This document shows positions 27,310 to 36,753 of a stretch of DNA of 64,000 nucleotides, in pieces. Each line of letters opens with the position of its first letter. The first letter of the stretch is position 1. A program made the translations under genes and the position numbers. This DNA is from an uncultured Tenacibaculum sp. (GTDB lineage: Bacteria; Bacteroidota; Bacteroidia; Flavobacteriales; Flavobacteriaceae). The notes below the pieces were generated by a model, which was given only the letters and a program-made list of their open reading frames with translations, was not told where the DNA came from and did no database searches. The stretch covers positions 124,001-188,000 of the forward strand of contig CANMIL010000005.1 in the NCBI GenBank assembly GCA_947497895.1. Reading direction: 5' to 3'.

Positions 27310-30300
27310 TTAGTTTTTGTAGTTGTATTTGTGTTCCTTTAAAATATTACCCTGGGAATCTTTAACAAATTCCAATCGATTAAAATCATCATAATGAAAC
27401 GAAGTTCTTTCCCCTCTAGGGTCTGTGATTGCACTCACTCCAATTAATGGTTTATAGGTATAAGTAGTAACCTGAGCATTAACTAAATTTGTTCTAATCC
27501 TATTAATTTCTGTTTGTATTTGTGACTCTGTATAGTTCTGAAAATACGAAAGATCATCTGTTGTAGTTCTCCCTAAAGCAGTCATTACTTGAGCATAAGT
27601 AGCATTTTCTATTTTTGCAATTGGCTGAGTATAATCATATCCCCATAAATAGACAATATTAGTTCCATCTTTTTTACTAACCCATATAGCATTTCCTTTA
27701 CTATCATAATCATGGTAAACGATACGATCCTCTAAAGATTCGTTTCCTTTAGAAGTTTGAATCGTTTTCTGTAATGTTTTTTCACCCAAATCTTGAAATA
27801 GAGTCCTTTGTCTTACTAACTTTTTCTCATTGGCAGTGCCTTTATCTTTATACGAAATAGTTTCTATCGGAACAGAAACCATATTCTTTACTATTAAAGA
27901 ATTCAAAGCATTCTTTTCATTGTTAGATAAATCCGAAAATCTGGGATTACCTTTATCCGTTGGATAAAAAGTATTGGTTGTTAGAAGATCGCCTTCACTG
28001 TTTGTTATATTCTCTTCTGTCTTAAAATAATGAGGATTATTATAAGTATAGCTTCTCGTTGTTGCCATTACTTCAACCTCATCTCCATCATAAACTCTCT
28101 CAATGCTAGATGTTAACAGCTTTTTACCAAAAGAATAAAACCCCTTGTTATACATAAAGGTATAGTTCGCAAAATTACCACATACCCTATCTGAATTAAA
28201 ATCTGAACTAGATACATTTTGAGTGGAATATGGAGTCATAGCATGAACATAATTAAAAAATAATGAAGACTCGTCCACTAAATTATAACCATTTTCAATT
28301 TCACTTACCTTAGTATAAGAATCATCTTCATTTCTCTTAAAGTTAGATATTCTCTTCAAACTACCACTAGTCCAACTTTTTGTATAGTAATTACTAAAAT
28401 TTCCGTAACCTCGAACTCTAATATTATTAAAAACAGGAATACCAGAAGAAGGAATATAATTTTTTGCTCCGTTAGCATACTCACAAATACTCCCCAAAAA
28501 CTCTGGATGAAGAAAAGGCTTAAAAATTTGTCCTCCAGCCCCAGCTCCTCCATTTCCAATTATTCTATCGGAAACTGTAAACTCATATTCATAAACTTTT
28601 TTTCCATTATCCTTACCCTCAAGATCATAATCTAGCTCCGTAACTTTTCTATATTCAACTGATGGTCCTCCATTGACGTTAAGACTATAACCTGGAGAAG
28701 ATGAAATTGTATTTACATAACCACCTGTACCATTATATTTCAACGTTTGAAAGTCTCCATCTAAAATAGGGATTAATTGCCTTAGTCCTTCATATACGTA
28801 TTCTTTTCTTGAAATAGGAAGTTCATTATTCCCGTCAAAATTACGTATAGATTTTATTCGAAGTCCCCCGGCAAACCTCTCAATCATTTCTGTATTATTA
28901 CCTGATAATTCATCCCAGGTAACAGTAACAGAAACTGAGGGACAACCAGATGCTCCAGGTGCTCCATTTCCCAATTCATTAGCTTTTATAGTGTTATCCG
29001 AGTTAACATTCAAATTAATATCAATATTGTGAGTAGTGTCTGGATAAACATTTGTTGGAGCTGACCTATAATATTTTGTACCATTAAATTCACCAAAAGA
29101 AGAATTTGCTTGACCTCCATTTGCTTGTGAAAAAACAACTCTTAGTTTAGCATTATAAGGAATTGAAGTAGGTCTGAAATTTAGGGTTTTCAGACCCGTA
29201 TCACAATTGAAAATTCCAGTTCCCTCTGACATTAAACTAACTCTTTTACTTTCATATACGGGTACCGTAACCTCTTCCATAAATTTATTCGCCTCATATT
29301 CAAAAATTGTATAACCTCCTGTTGGGTATGTAATTTTTGTCAAAATTCCTGCCTTAGATTTTGCTTCGTCTGGCTCTCTATTTCCGCTTCCAATTGATCC
29401 AGAAAAACTCAAAATAGATGCCTCACTATTGTAATCACAGTTCTGATAGGGACAGTCATTAGAATCAACACCATAAAATGATGCGTTTCGACGATGGATA
29501 TAACTTCCCGTATTTGTATTAGGATATCCCCAAAAATCTTGAGCTGAAGAATTTCTAAGAGGTAATCTTGTTGAATTATACTCAAATGAATATGTTTGTT
29601 TTTTCGAATTATTTGAATAAATATCGACACTATCAAGTTTTAAAGAGCGAGTATAATGCTCAGTAATATAATCACCCCCTATTGAGTTCCTATACGATTC
29701 TCCTCCTGTTCTAATGTAATAAGTATAATTAAAAGTTATTTCCTTTATTAAGTCATGAATATTATTGCGTAAGCTATAAACCCTTATTTTGTTTAATTTT
29801 GGAGAATCACTATCGATTCTATCTAAACTATAATCGAATAAAACATAGCCATTTTTAAAAGTAATTTTACGAATTACCTTCGACGAGATATTTGTAGGGG
29901 TAGATATAACTGGAGATGGTGATTTGGGAATCCAATTTAACCCAGGAGAAACACCAATACTCTCGACAATAACATCAGAAGTTATTTCCTTTTTAATATT
30001 TAATCGTAAATCATCATATTCAAATAAAACATTGTCTACTTGATTTCTAGAGGTTACCTCAGTCAGATATGATGCCGACCTAAACTCTCTGTAATTTAGT
30101 GGTAAACCACTAGCTGTTTTTTCGGTGATTTCATGAGAATTAAACGCCAATCTCTGTCCGTTAGATAAAGTCGCTTCAAAAATATACCCCTTAGTATCAC
30201 TTGAAGCAGATATTTTTATTGGTTTATAATCACTGAACTCAAAACTTGACTTATTCTGATCATAACAAAATTTCCCAGAAACACCTGAATAATTTAAAAA

Positions 30301-30729
30301 ATACATATCTTGAGCAGTATCTGCCCAACCTCGTGCTACGTCATACATATACCTGTAGTTTTCCCAATTAAAATCTAAACTACCTAAATCGGGTATATCA
30401 TTTGTGCTTGGCTGTCCTTGTACACTTCTAACTATTGCTCCTCCTGCGTTTAATGTCCATCCAAGACCTACCCATGAAGCCTTTTCGTTGACTCGAATAC
30501 CTGAGGTTGCATTATAAGTTAGATTAATAGGAATTTCAATATCTCCTTGCTTTATGGTATACAATGGAATAGACACATTCGTCGTTCCTAAATTGGTATT
30601 TACTGGAAATGTTCCAAATTTACCTATACTAGCGGCATTGGGTGATACGGGGGCGTAAGTAGGTAATTCCTGAGAATAGCTAACAAAGCCTATCAACGCT
30701 ATAAAAGCGCTAAAAACATATTTTTTCAT
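27310..30729 (-). CDS. RHS-partner YD-repeat protein
   Basis: 1139 residues with signal peptide (cut near VSYSQE). The start SPNAASIGKFGTFPVNTNLGT and WVGLGWTLNAGGAIVRSVQG is the SpvB/TcB-like opening common to flavobacterial RHS pairs. YD-type repeats are scattered in the middle and the C-terminus (YLWGYDYTQPIAKIENA, GERTSFHYDDFNRLEFVKD). There is no RHS core motif of its own; it probably builds one half of a shell completed by the downstream protein. It is first in the transcript, behind a TAATTTTG promoter box. Confidence 0.85.
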   Translation of the reverse strand: MKKYVFSAFIALIGFVSYSQELPTYAPVSPNAASIGKFGTFPVNTNLGTTNVSIPLYTIKQGDIEIPINLTYNATSGIRVNEKASWVGLGWTLNAGGAIVRSVQGQPSTNDIPDLGSLDFNWENYRYMYDVARGWADTAQDMYFLNYSGVSGKFCYDQNKSSFEFSDYKPIKISASSDTKGYIFEATLSNGQRLAFNSHEITEKTASGLPLNYREFRSASYLTEVTSRNQVDNVLFEYDDLRLNIKKEITSDVIVESIGVSPGLNWIPKSPSPVISTPTNISSKVIRKITFKNGYVLFDYSLDRIDSDSPKLNKIRVYSLRNNIHDLIKEITFNYTYYIRTGGESYRNSIGGDYITEHYTRSLKLDSVDIYSNNSKKQTYSFEYNSTRLPLRNSSAQDFWGYPNTNTGSYIHRRNASFYGVDSNDCPYQNCDYNSEASILSFSGSIGSGNREPDEAKSKAGILTKITYPTGGYTIFEYEANKFMEEVTVPVYESKRVSLMSEGTGIFNCDTGLKTLNFRPTSIPYNAKLRVVFSQANGGQANSSFGEFNGTKYYRSAPTNVYPDTTHNIDINLNVNSDNTIKANELGNGAPGASGCPSVSVTVTWDELSGNNTEMIERFAGGLRIKSIRNFDGNNELPISRKEYVYEGLRQLIPILDGDFQTLKYNGTGGYVNTISSSPGYSLNVNGGPSVEYRKVTELDYDLEGKDNGKKVYEYEFTVSDRIIGNGGAGAGGQIFKPFLHPEFLGSICEYANGAKNYIPSSGIPVFNNIRVRGYGNFSNYYTKSWTSGSLKRISNFKRNEDDSYTKVSEIENGYNLVDESSLFFNYVHAMTPYSTQNVSSSDFNSDRVCGNFANYTFMYNKGFYSFGKKLLTSSIERVYDGDEVEVMATTRSYTYNNPHYFKTEENITNSEGDLLTTNTFYPTDKGNPRFSDLSNNEKNALNSLIVKNMVSVPIETISYKDKGTANEKKLVRQRTLFQDLGEKTLQKTIQTSKGNESLEDRIVYHDYDSKGNAIWVSKKDGTNIVYLWGYDYTQPIAKIENATYAQVMTALGRTTTDDLSYFQNYTESQIQTEINRIRTNLVNAQVTTYTYKPLIGVSAITDPRGERTSFHYDDFNRLEFVKDSQGNILKEHKYNYKN

Positions 30730-30776
30730 AAGTAGATATGATTATTTTAGCAATTATTTTATTTTCAATTTTGAGA

Positions 30777-30784
30777 CAAAATTA
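30777..30784 (-). promoter_or_regulatory. -7 box of the RHS transcript
   Basis: TAATTTTG fits the flavobacterial TANNTTTG box and lies 48 bases before the start at 30729. A -33 TTG is not obvious. Confidence 0.4.
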
Positions 30785-30840
30785 AGGGTATTTTTTCATT
30801 TTAAGCTTAATTTTTATAGAAAATAATTCACATATATAGA

Positions 30841-30870
30841 AAAAGGAGATGTTTTAAAACATCTCCTTTT
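30841..30870 (-). terminator. Terminator of purM
   Basis: Perfect 15-bp inverted repeat with arms AAAAGGAGATGTTTT, the T run being part of the arm. It is 26 bases after the purM stop. Confidence 0.75.
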
Positions 30871-30895
30871 TCTATTTTTTTAGATAAATTGCTAA

Positions 30896-32077
30896 CTATT
30901 CATACTCAAATGTACCATAATCACTTTTTATGGTTAATCTTTTCTTTTCAGAAGCCTCTACTCTACCTATAATTTGTGCATCTACATTGAATGACTTTGA
31001 AATTGCAATGATATCCTCAGCTATTTCAGGTGATACATACAATTCCATTCTATGACCACAGTTAAATACTTGATACATTTCTTTCCAATCTGTTTTTGAT
31101 TGTTCTTGTATCAATTTAAATAATGGTGAAATTTCGAACATATTATCTTTAATAACATGGTTCTTATCGGTAAAATGTAAAATCTTTGTTTGAGCACCTC
31201 CTGAACAGTGAATCATTCCGTGAACTTTATCAGATTTATAAGTAGATAATATCTTTTTAATTATCGGAGCATAGGTTCTTGTTGGTGATAATACTAACTT
31301 CCCTGCATCAATTGGTGAATTCTCTACTTCATCAGTTAACTTAGTATTCCCTGAGTATACCAAATCAGAAGGTACAGAGGCATCAAAGCTTTCAGGATAT
31401 TTCTCCGCTAAATATTTATGAAAAACATCATGACGTGCCGAAGTTAAACCGTTACTTCCCATCCCTCCATTATATTCCCTTTCATAACTCGCTTGACCAA
31501 ATGACGCCAAACCAACAATAACATCTCCCGCTTGGATATTTGCATTATCAATTACATCTTCTCTCTTCATTCTAGCCGTTACTGTAGAATCTACAATAAT
31601 GGTTCTCACTAAATCACCAACATCTGCCGTTTCTCCACCTGTAGAATGAATGGTTACTCCAAATTCCTTTAATTCATTAATCAACTCTTCAGTTCCATTA
31701 ATAATAGCCGAAATAACTTCACCTGGAATTAAATTCTTATTTCTACCAATTGTAGAAGATAACATGATATTATCGGTAGCACCAACACACAAAAGATCAT
31801 CAATATTCATTATTAATGCATCTTGAGCAATTCCTTTCCATACGGAAACATCTCCAGTTTCTTTCCAATACATATATGCTAATGAACTTTTTGTACCCGC
31901 TCCATCTGCATGCATTATCAAACAATAATCTTCATCATTTGACAAATAATCAGGAACAATTTTACAAAATGCCTTCGGGAACAACCCTTTATCTATATTC
32001 TTAATAGCATTGTGTACATCTTCTTTTGACGCAGAAACGCCACGTTGTGCATATCGTTTAGATACTTCTTGACTCAT
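30896..32077 (-). CDS. purM: Phosphoribosylformylglycinamidine cyclo-ligase (AIR synthase)
   Basis: The fifth step of purine synthesis: FGAM plus ATP gives AIR. The conserved elements are present: RYAQRGVSASKEDV at the start, LIMHADGAGTKSSLAY, IAQDALIMNIDDLLCVGA, HSTGGETADVGDL and HCSGGAQTKI. The 393-residue form is the longer one usual in Bacteroidota. The open frame continues 13 codons upstream (to 32116), but MSQEVSKRYAQRG at 32077 is the family start. It is alone, closed by a hairpin terminator, and next to the small-RNA cluster on the other strand. Confidence 0.93.
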   Translation of the reverse strand: MSQEVSKRYAQRGVSASKEDVHNAIKNIDKGLFPKAFCKIVPDYLSNDEDYCLIMHADGAGTKSSLAYMYWKETGDVSVWKGIAQDALIMNIDDLLCVGATDNIMLSSTIGRNKNLIPGEVISAIINGTEELINELKEFGVTIHSTGGETADVGDLVRTIIVDSTVTARMKREDVIDNANIQAGDVIVGLASFGQASYEREYNGGMGSNGLTSARHDVFHKYLAEKYPESFDASVPSDLVYSGNTKLTDEVENSPIDAGKLVLSPTRTYAPIIKKILSTYKSDKVHGMIHCSGGAQTKILHFTDKNHVIKDNMFEISPLFKLIQEQSKTDWKEMYQVFNCGHRMELYVSPEIAEDIIAISKSFNVDAQIIGRVEASEKKRLTIKSDYGTFEYE

Positions 32078-32311
32078 GTGTTGTTGTTTTGTAGGCGCGA
32101 AATTACTCCAAAACAAGAAACTTTCAAAGAGAATACTATTTATTATTACTACCTAATTATCTGATAAACCAAAAGGCCTTGATTTTTGATTATTAAGAAC
32201 TTAACAAACTCAGGTAAAACCAGTAAAGATTTAACTCATGGTTTTCCCTGATATAAAATTCAGGGTTTTCCCTTATTGCTCAGTTCATTTTTCTTGCTCA
32301 TCTTTGTAATG

Positions 32312-32384
32312 TCTTAAGAGACGTCTTAAGATTTTTCTTTTTCATAGCAATTTTCCCACTCAATCTTTTGAGTGGGTTTTTTAT
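32312..32384 (+). ncRNA. Candidate small RNA 1
   Basis: Promoter-like TTG (32276-32278), 20-base spacer, CATCTTTG (32299-32306). The transcript would start near 32312, carry a direct repeat GTCTTAAG, then TTTTCCC, and end at a perfect 9-bp terminator stem (CCCACTCAA/TTGAGTGGG, 32355-32376) plus T run. Start is estimated from the box. Confidence 0.5.
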
Positions 32385-32489
32385 TTTAACTAGGTAGTTT
32401 CCCTGAAGTGAAACCGAAAATTATATCTATTTGATTTTAAGTGTTTTTCCCCGTTTTTTATTTCAATTTTTCCTCTTATATTTGAGTAA

Positions 32490-32587
32490 TATTTGTTACG
32501 GGAATCTCAAATATTAATACATTCTAAAAAATGTATCACTTGCTATTTTAGAATAGAAAAAGAAACTCCTTTATTGGAGTTTTTTTA
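32490..32587 (+). ncRNA. Candidate small RNA 2
   Basis: A perfect -7 box TATATTTG (32477-32484) precedes three hairpins: AATATTT/AAATATT, a perfect 9-bp stem ATTCTAAAA/TTTTAGAAT (32521-32554) and the terminator AAACTCC/GGAGTTT with T run (32563-32587). Confidence 0.5.
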
Positions 32588-32656
32588 TTTATACAAATAA
32601 AATATTGCTTCCTCCTTTTCTTTCACAAGACTTAACTTTTTCCTATTTTTGTATAG

Positions 32657-32738
32657 CGTTATTTAGTCTAACCATACTAAATAAGTAATTTAAGGGGAAA
32701 CATCCTACTCATTACCTTGAGTAGGATTCCTCTTTTAT
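32657..32738 (+). ncRNA. Candidate small RNA 3
   Basis: -7 box TATTTTTG (32644-32651). A perfect 9-bp stem TTATTTAGT/ACTAAATAA (32659-32684) is followed by GGGGAAAC and a second perfect 9-bp stem ATCCTACTC/GAGTAGGAT (32702-32727) with a pyrimidine run. GGAAAC can also pair with GTTTCC at 32743-32748, so a longer form to about 32750 is possible. Confidence 0.5.
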
Positions 32739-32833
32739 AGGGGTTTCCTTATTCGACTCCGTTATTCTACTCATCTCATTACTAGGGATTTCCCGCATTG
32801 CAAAGAACACTTAATCTTCTTATTTTTAGATTA

Positions 32834-32928
32834 TTAATCTAACAAAAAGTCAAAATCAATTATTTATTTTCCCCTAAATTATTGTTTTCTACACTAAGAA
32901 TGCTCCTGATGTGAGCATTCTATTTTTT
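32834..32928 (+). ncRNA. Candidate small RNA 4
   Basis: TTG (32798-32800), 20-base spacer, TATTTTTA (32821-32828), the same geometry as unit 1. The body carries TTTTCCCC and ends in a perfect 9-bp terminator AGAATGCTC/GAGCATTCT (32897-32921) plus T run. Confidence 0.45.
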
Positions 32929-33319
32929 ACACCTTTTTAAACAACAAGCCTGATTATTCAGATTCGTTTCTCGAACATAATCGAGAGGTTTTACAAAATT
33001 ATTGATTATAACTTGGTCTCAACTATACTCATTTGACTATAAACTTTCCTACACAAGCACGAGAACACCTCATTAAAAACTATCGCTTCTAACAAAAAAA
33101 ACACCTTTAAGACTAATTTTTTTCTAAAATTACAAAGACCAATTTTCATTATTGATTTTCATTAAAATCGAGAAAAAACAAAGAAAAAAGTGAGATTTTT
33201 CAAGGGGTTAAAAAAATGAGCAACCATTTGTCGTATTTGAGACAGTAAAGGTGAAATACCTTAACAAAACGGCGAAAATAAAAAAAGGCTAACTTTTTTC
33301 TCATTGTATCTTTGAAGTG

Positions 33320-33394
33320 GTTAAAGCAAATGATTAAAGTTTGGTTAGTTTTCACTTAAGCTTATCGAGTTCTCAAACTCGGTAAGTTTTTTTT
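33320..33394 (+). ncRNA. Candidate small RNA 5
   Basis: -7 box TATCTTTG (33307-33314), a short AT-rich body in which AAGTG/CACTT can pair, and an 11-bp terminator stem with one wobble (33361-33386) followed by eight T. It runs convergently into the PAT-like gene. Confidence 0.5.
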
Positions 33395-33403
33395 GCTCTT
33401 AAT

Positions 33404-33892
33404 TTAAAACAAGAAACTTCTTCGTTCATATAGTACCGTATCCTTCCAAACATCATCCAACTGAGCTATTTTCTCTCTTCTCCCAATAAATCTAAAACCA
33501 TTCTTTTCATGGAGCTTTACACTCCCTAAGTTTTCAGGAAACAAACTTGAGTATAATGTCCATATGTTATTTTCTTCTGAAGAAGCTATTAATTCCTTCA
33601 TTAAAATACCTCCAATTCCTTTTCCTATATAAGAAAGCGATATATAAATACTCACTTCAGCTACTCCTCTATATTCAAAACGTCTTGAAACAGGTGTCAA
33701 TGCACACCATCCTACAATAACATTTTCAACAATAGCGACGAAACGTGAATGTTGATGGTGAGCATCATTCCAGTCATCCCAAGTTGGTACACTCGTACGA
33801 AATGTAGCCTTTTTGGTATCAATCCCTTCCTGATAAATACCAGCAACTCCTTCCCAATGACCTAATGTTAATTTTGCAACTGTTATTTTCAT
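33404..33892 (-). CDS. GNAT acetyltransferase, phosphinothricin/methionine-sulfoximine type
   Basis: 162 residues with the PAT/MnaT pattern: IYQEGIDTKKATFRT near the start, GWCALTPVSRR, the CoA loop YIGKGIGGILMKELI and LHEKNGFRFIGRRE at the end. Family members N-acetylate glutamate analogues that inhibit glutamine synthetase, or toxic methionine derivatives. It lies 6 bases after another GNAT gene, which itself lies 30 bases after type III glutamine synthetase; the three are likely one transcript. Substrate is inferred from family and context. Confidence 0.8.
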   Translation of the reverse strand: MKITVAKLTLGHWEGVAGIYQEGIDTKKATFRTSVPTWDDWNDAHHQHSRFVAIVENVIVGWCALTPVSRRFEYRGVAEVSIYISLSYIGKGIGGILMKELIASSEENNIWTLYSSLFPENLGSVKLHEKNGFRFIGRREKIAQLDDVWKDTVLYERRSFLF

Positions 33893-33898
33893 GTCATT

Positions 33899-34348
33899 TT
33901 AAAGATACTTTCTAAAACAGATACTTGATTCAATATTTACATAGGGTTCGTAATTAGGAATTACTTCATAACCACTCTTCTTATACAACTGAACTGCCGG
34001 CCGCATATCTTTACTCGTTTCTAGCAAAACATATTTAAACTCATTAGCCTCAGCCCATTTCTCAAGCTCTTCAAGGATTTGAAAGGCTACTCTATTACCT
34101 CTGAACTCAGGTTTTACAAACATTCGTTTCACTTCCACCGCTTCTTTATTTAATACTTTAAAAGCCCCACACCCCACCGATTCACCTTTACTGTAAGCGA
34201 TTACTACATGATTCAAATGATCAATTTTATTATGACCTCGAAAGAAATCATCATTTTCTCCATTGACACTAGATAAATATGTATCTAATTCCTTAACAAG
34301 AACTTTAAAATCGTCATTTGAAGCATCTGTTCGTATTAAATTAAGCAT
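33899..34348 (-). CDS. GNAT-family N-acetyltransferase
   Basis: 149 residues, one GNAT domain. The acetyl-CoA loop appears as FRGNRVAFQILEELEKWA, preceded by the strand EVKRMFVKPE and followed by LYKKSGYEVI. The substrate is unknown. It sits between glnN and the PAT-like gene on the same strand, 30 bases after the former and 6 before the latter. Its ATG at 34348 gives the usual N-terminus of the family (IRTDASNDDFKVLVKELD). Confidence 0.8.
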   Translation of the reverse strand: MLNLIRTDASNDDFKVLVKELDTYLSSVNGENDDFFRGHNKIDHLNHVVIAYSKGESVGCGAFKVLNKEAVEVKRMFVKPEFRGNRVAFQILEELEKWAEANEFKYVLLETSKDMRPAVQLYKKSGYEVIPNYEPYVNIESSICFRKYL

Positions 34349-34378
34349 TATCCAAATATTTTTATTCTATACAATAGA

Positions 34379-36562
34379 CTACCTCATAAACAAAAGTTCA
34401 CGATACTTAGTTAACGGCCATAGATTATCATCTACTAACAACTCTAACTTATCCGCATGATATCGTATTTCTTCAAAATAAGGCTTTACCTTATTATTAT
34501 AGGTATCGGCATTTTTCTGCCCTTTTAACTTGTTTGCTTTTTTTCTTTCTTCTGTCATTAATTCTATAGTAGAATTAATTTCAGCAATATGATTTGAAAT
34601 TTTCTTAATGAGTACAATTTGCTCCTTAGCAAACGACTCATAGTCTTTTTCAAAAATCTCCTTTAAACCTCGCACATTCTCAATCAATGTATTCTGGTAT
34701 TGAATCGCAATAGGGATCACATGGTTACGCGCTACGTCGGCCAATACGCGACTTTCTATCTGAATTCGTTTTACGTACTCCTCCAACTCAATTTCATGTC
34801 TCGCCTGAACCTCCACTTTGTTCATCACCTTCATTTCTTCGAAAAGTGAGATTGCTTTTTCTGAAACTTGTGCTTTTAAAGCTTCGGGAGTTGTTTTGTT
34901 ATTACTTAACCCTCTTTTCTTAGCCTCCTTTTCCCATGCCTCTCCATAACCATCGCCTTCGAACCTAATTTTTTTAGACTCCTTTATATATTCTCTTAAT
35001 ACATTAAATATAGCTTCATCCTTTTTCAACTTCTTATCATCAACCAATTTATCAACCTCATTTTTAAAGTCTTTCAATTGCTTTGCAATAATCGTATTCA
35101 AAACTGTCATCGGCCCTGCGCAATTGGAACGAGAACCTACAGCACGTAATTCAAACTTATTTCCAGTAAAAGCGAAAGCTGAAGTTCTATTTCTATCAGT
35201 ATTATCTAATAAAATCTCTGGAATTTTACCTACTATATTTAATTTTAAATCTGTTTTTTCCTGAGGAGACAACTTACCTTTTGTTACATTTTCTAATTCA
35301 TCTAATACACTGGATAATTGCGTACCTATAAATACAGACATGATGGCTGGTGGTGCTTCATTCGCTCCTAATCGATGATCATTGCTAGCACTAGCTACTG
35401 AAGCACGTATGAGCTCTTCATATTCACACACTGCTTTTATAGTATTCACGAAAAACGTTAGAAACTGTAAGTTTTTAGTTGGTGTTTTTCCTGGACTCAA
35501 TAAGTTAATACCTGTATTTGTAGATAAACTCCAATTATTATGTTTCCCAGACCCATTAATGCCTGCAAATGGTTTTTCATGAAACAACACTTTAAAATGA
35601 TGACGTTGTGAAACTTTCTCCATTACATCCATTAATAATGAATTATGGTCGACAGCTAAATTTGCTTCTTCATGAATTGGAGCCAATTCAAATTGATTCG
35701 GTGCTACCTCGTTATGTCTTGTTTTAACAGGAATTCCTAAAAGCATACACTCTTGCTCCAAATCGCGCATAAAATTCATGATCCTCGATGGAATGGTTCC
35801 AAAATAATGATCATCTAACTGTTGTCCCTTTGCTGAAGCATGTCCCAACAAGGTTCTTCCAGTCATCATAATATCAGGACGAGTTGCTGCCAAAGCTTTG
35901 TCGATCAAGAAATATTCCTGCTCCCACCCTAATGTAGCATTTACTTTAGTAACATTTTTGTCGAAATATTTACACACAGCCGTCGCCGATTCATCCACAG
36001 CCTGCAATGCTCTTAATAAAGGTGCTTTATTATCAAGTGCCTCTCCAGTATACGCAACAAATACTGTAGGTATACATAAAGTAGTACCATATATAAACGC
36101 TGGTGATGTAGGATCCCAAGCGGTATAACCTCTTGCCTCGAAAGTATTACGAATTCCTCCATGTGGAAATGATGACGCATCGGGTTCTTGTTGCACTAAT
36201 TGACTCCCATCAAAACGCTCCATGGCTCCACCGCCTTCAATGGTTTCAAAAAAAGCGTCATGCTTTTCTGCAGTTGCTCCTGTTAAAGGCTGAAACCAGT
36301 GCGTATAATGTGTGGCTCCTTTTGAAAGTGCCCAATCCTTCATACTCACAGCAATTTGATCGGCAATCCTCCTATCAATTTTAACTCCAAACTCAATAGC
36401 ATCCATTACACTTTGATAGGCTTCTTTTGTCATATGCTGTCGCATAGCTCTTTCATTAAACACATTCTCACCAAAGAGTTCTGACCTTCTTTTTTTCTCT
36501 TCAATAAAAACAACATCTCTGTTTAAAGCTTCTTGCAAAGCACTAAAACGACTTACTGACAT
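34379..36562 (-). CDS. glnN: Glutamine synthetase type III
   Basis: 727 residues, the usual length of GSIII, an enzyme that makes glutamine from glutamate, ammonia and ATP. Diagnostic text includes WFQPLTGATAEKHDAF, the ATP/glutamate loop KPFAGINGSGKHNNWS, GANEAPPAIMSVFIG and FRGS-like FELRAVGSRSNCAGPM. The C-terminal helical region (about 560-727) is typical of the type. It is divergent from a type II enzyme across a 191-base gap with G/C-run inverted repeats. Both nitrogen-assimilating forms side by side is common in this phylum. Confidence 0.95.
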   Translation of the reverse strand: MSVSRFSALQEALNRDVVFIEEKKRRSELFGENVFNERAMRQHMTKEAYQSVMDAIEFGVKIDRRIADQIAVSMKDWALSKGATHYTHWFQPLTGATAEKHDAFFETIEGGGAMERFDGSQLVQQEPDASSFPHGGIRNTFEARGYTAWDPTSPAFIYGTTLCIPTVFVAYTGEALDNKAPLLRALQAVDESATAVCKYFDKNVTKVNATLGWEQEYFLIDKALAATRPDIMMTGRTLLGHASAKGQQLDDHYFGTIPSRIMNFMRDLEQECMLLGIPVKTRHNEVAPNQFELAPIHEEANLAVDHNSLLMDVMEKVSQRHHFKVLFHEKPFAGINGSGKHNNWSLSTNTGINLLSPGKTPTKNLQFLTFFVNTIKAVCEYEELIRASVASASNDHRLGANEAPPAIMSVFIGTQLSSVLDELENVTKGKLSPQEKTDLKLNIVGKIPEILLDNTDRNRTSAFAFTGNKFELRAVGSRSNCAGPMTVLNTIIAKQLKDFKNEVDKLVDDKKLKKDEAIFNVLREYIKESKKIRFEGDGYGEAWEKEAKKRGLSNNKTTPEALKAQVSEKAISLFEEMKVMNKVEVQARHEIELEEYVKRIQIESRVLADVARNHVIPIAIQYQNTLIENVRGLKEIFEKDYESFAKEQIVLIKKISNHIAEINSTIELMTEERKKANKLKGQKNADTYNNKVKPYFEEIRYHADKLELLVDDNLWPLTKYRELLFMR

Positions 36563-36610
36563 AACAAAATCTTAAAATTTACACCTCAAAAATAAGAAAT
36601 ATCAAATTAC

Positions 36611-36682
36611 ACCCCTAAAAAAACAAGGGTAAACTCAAAAATAAAACGTTTTAGTAAAAACACCCCCTAAAAATTTGGGGGT
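36611..36682. promoter_or_regulatory. Two C/G-run inverted repeats between glutamine synthetase genes
   Basis: ACCCCT-N8-AAGGGT-like at 36611-36630 and ACCCCC/GGGGGT with an AT loop at 36662-36682. In AT-rich DNA these stand out. They could be operator sites or RNA hairpins that control one or both divergent genes. Confidence 0.4.
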
Positions 36683-36753
36683 ATTAGAAAAAATACTGAC
36701 TTTTGTAATAAATAACACAACAACAATATTTTATAGTATAAAAAGTAAAATCG

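Larger units (their letters stand above)
32078..33403. other. Protein-free region with a tandem small-RNA cluster
   Basis: 1.3 kb with no credible protein gene on either strand. It contains five plus-strand units, each with a promoter-like box and a hairpin end (listed separately), and a further hairpin at 32246-32265 (CCCTGA/TCAGGG). The word TTTCCC recurs through the region. 32940-33300 shows no clear unit. Confidence 0.5.
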
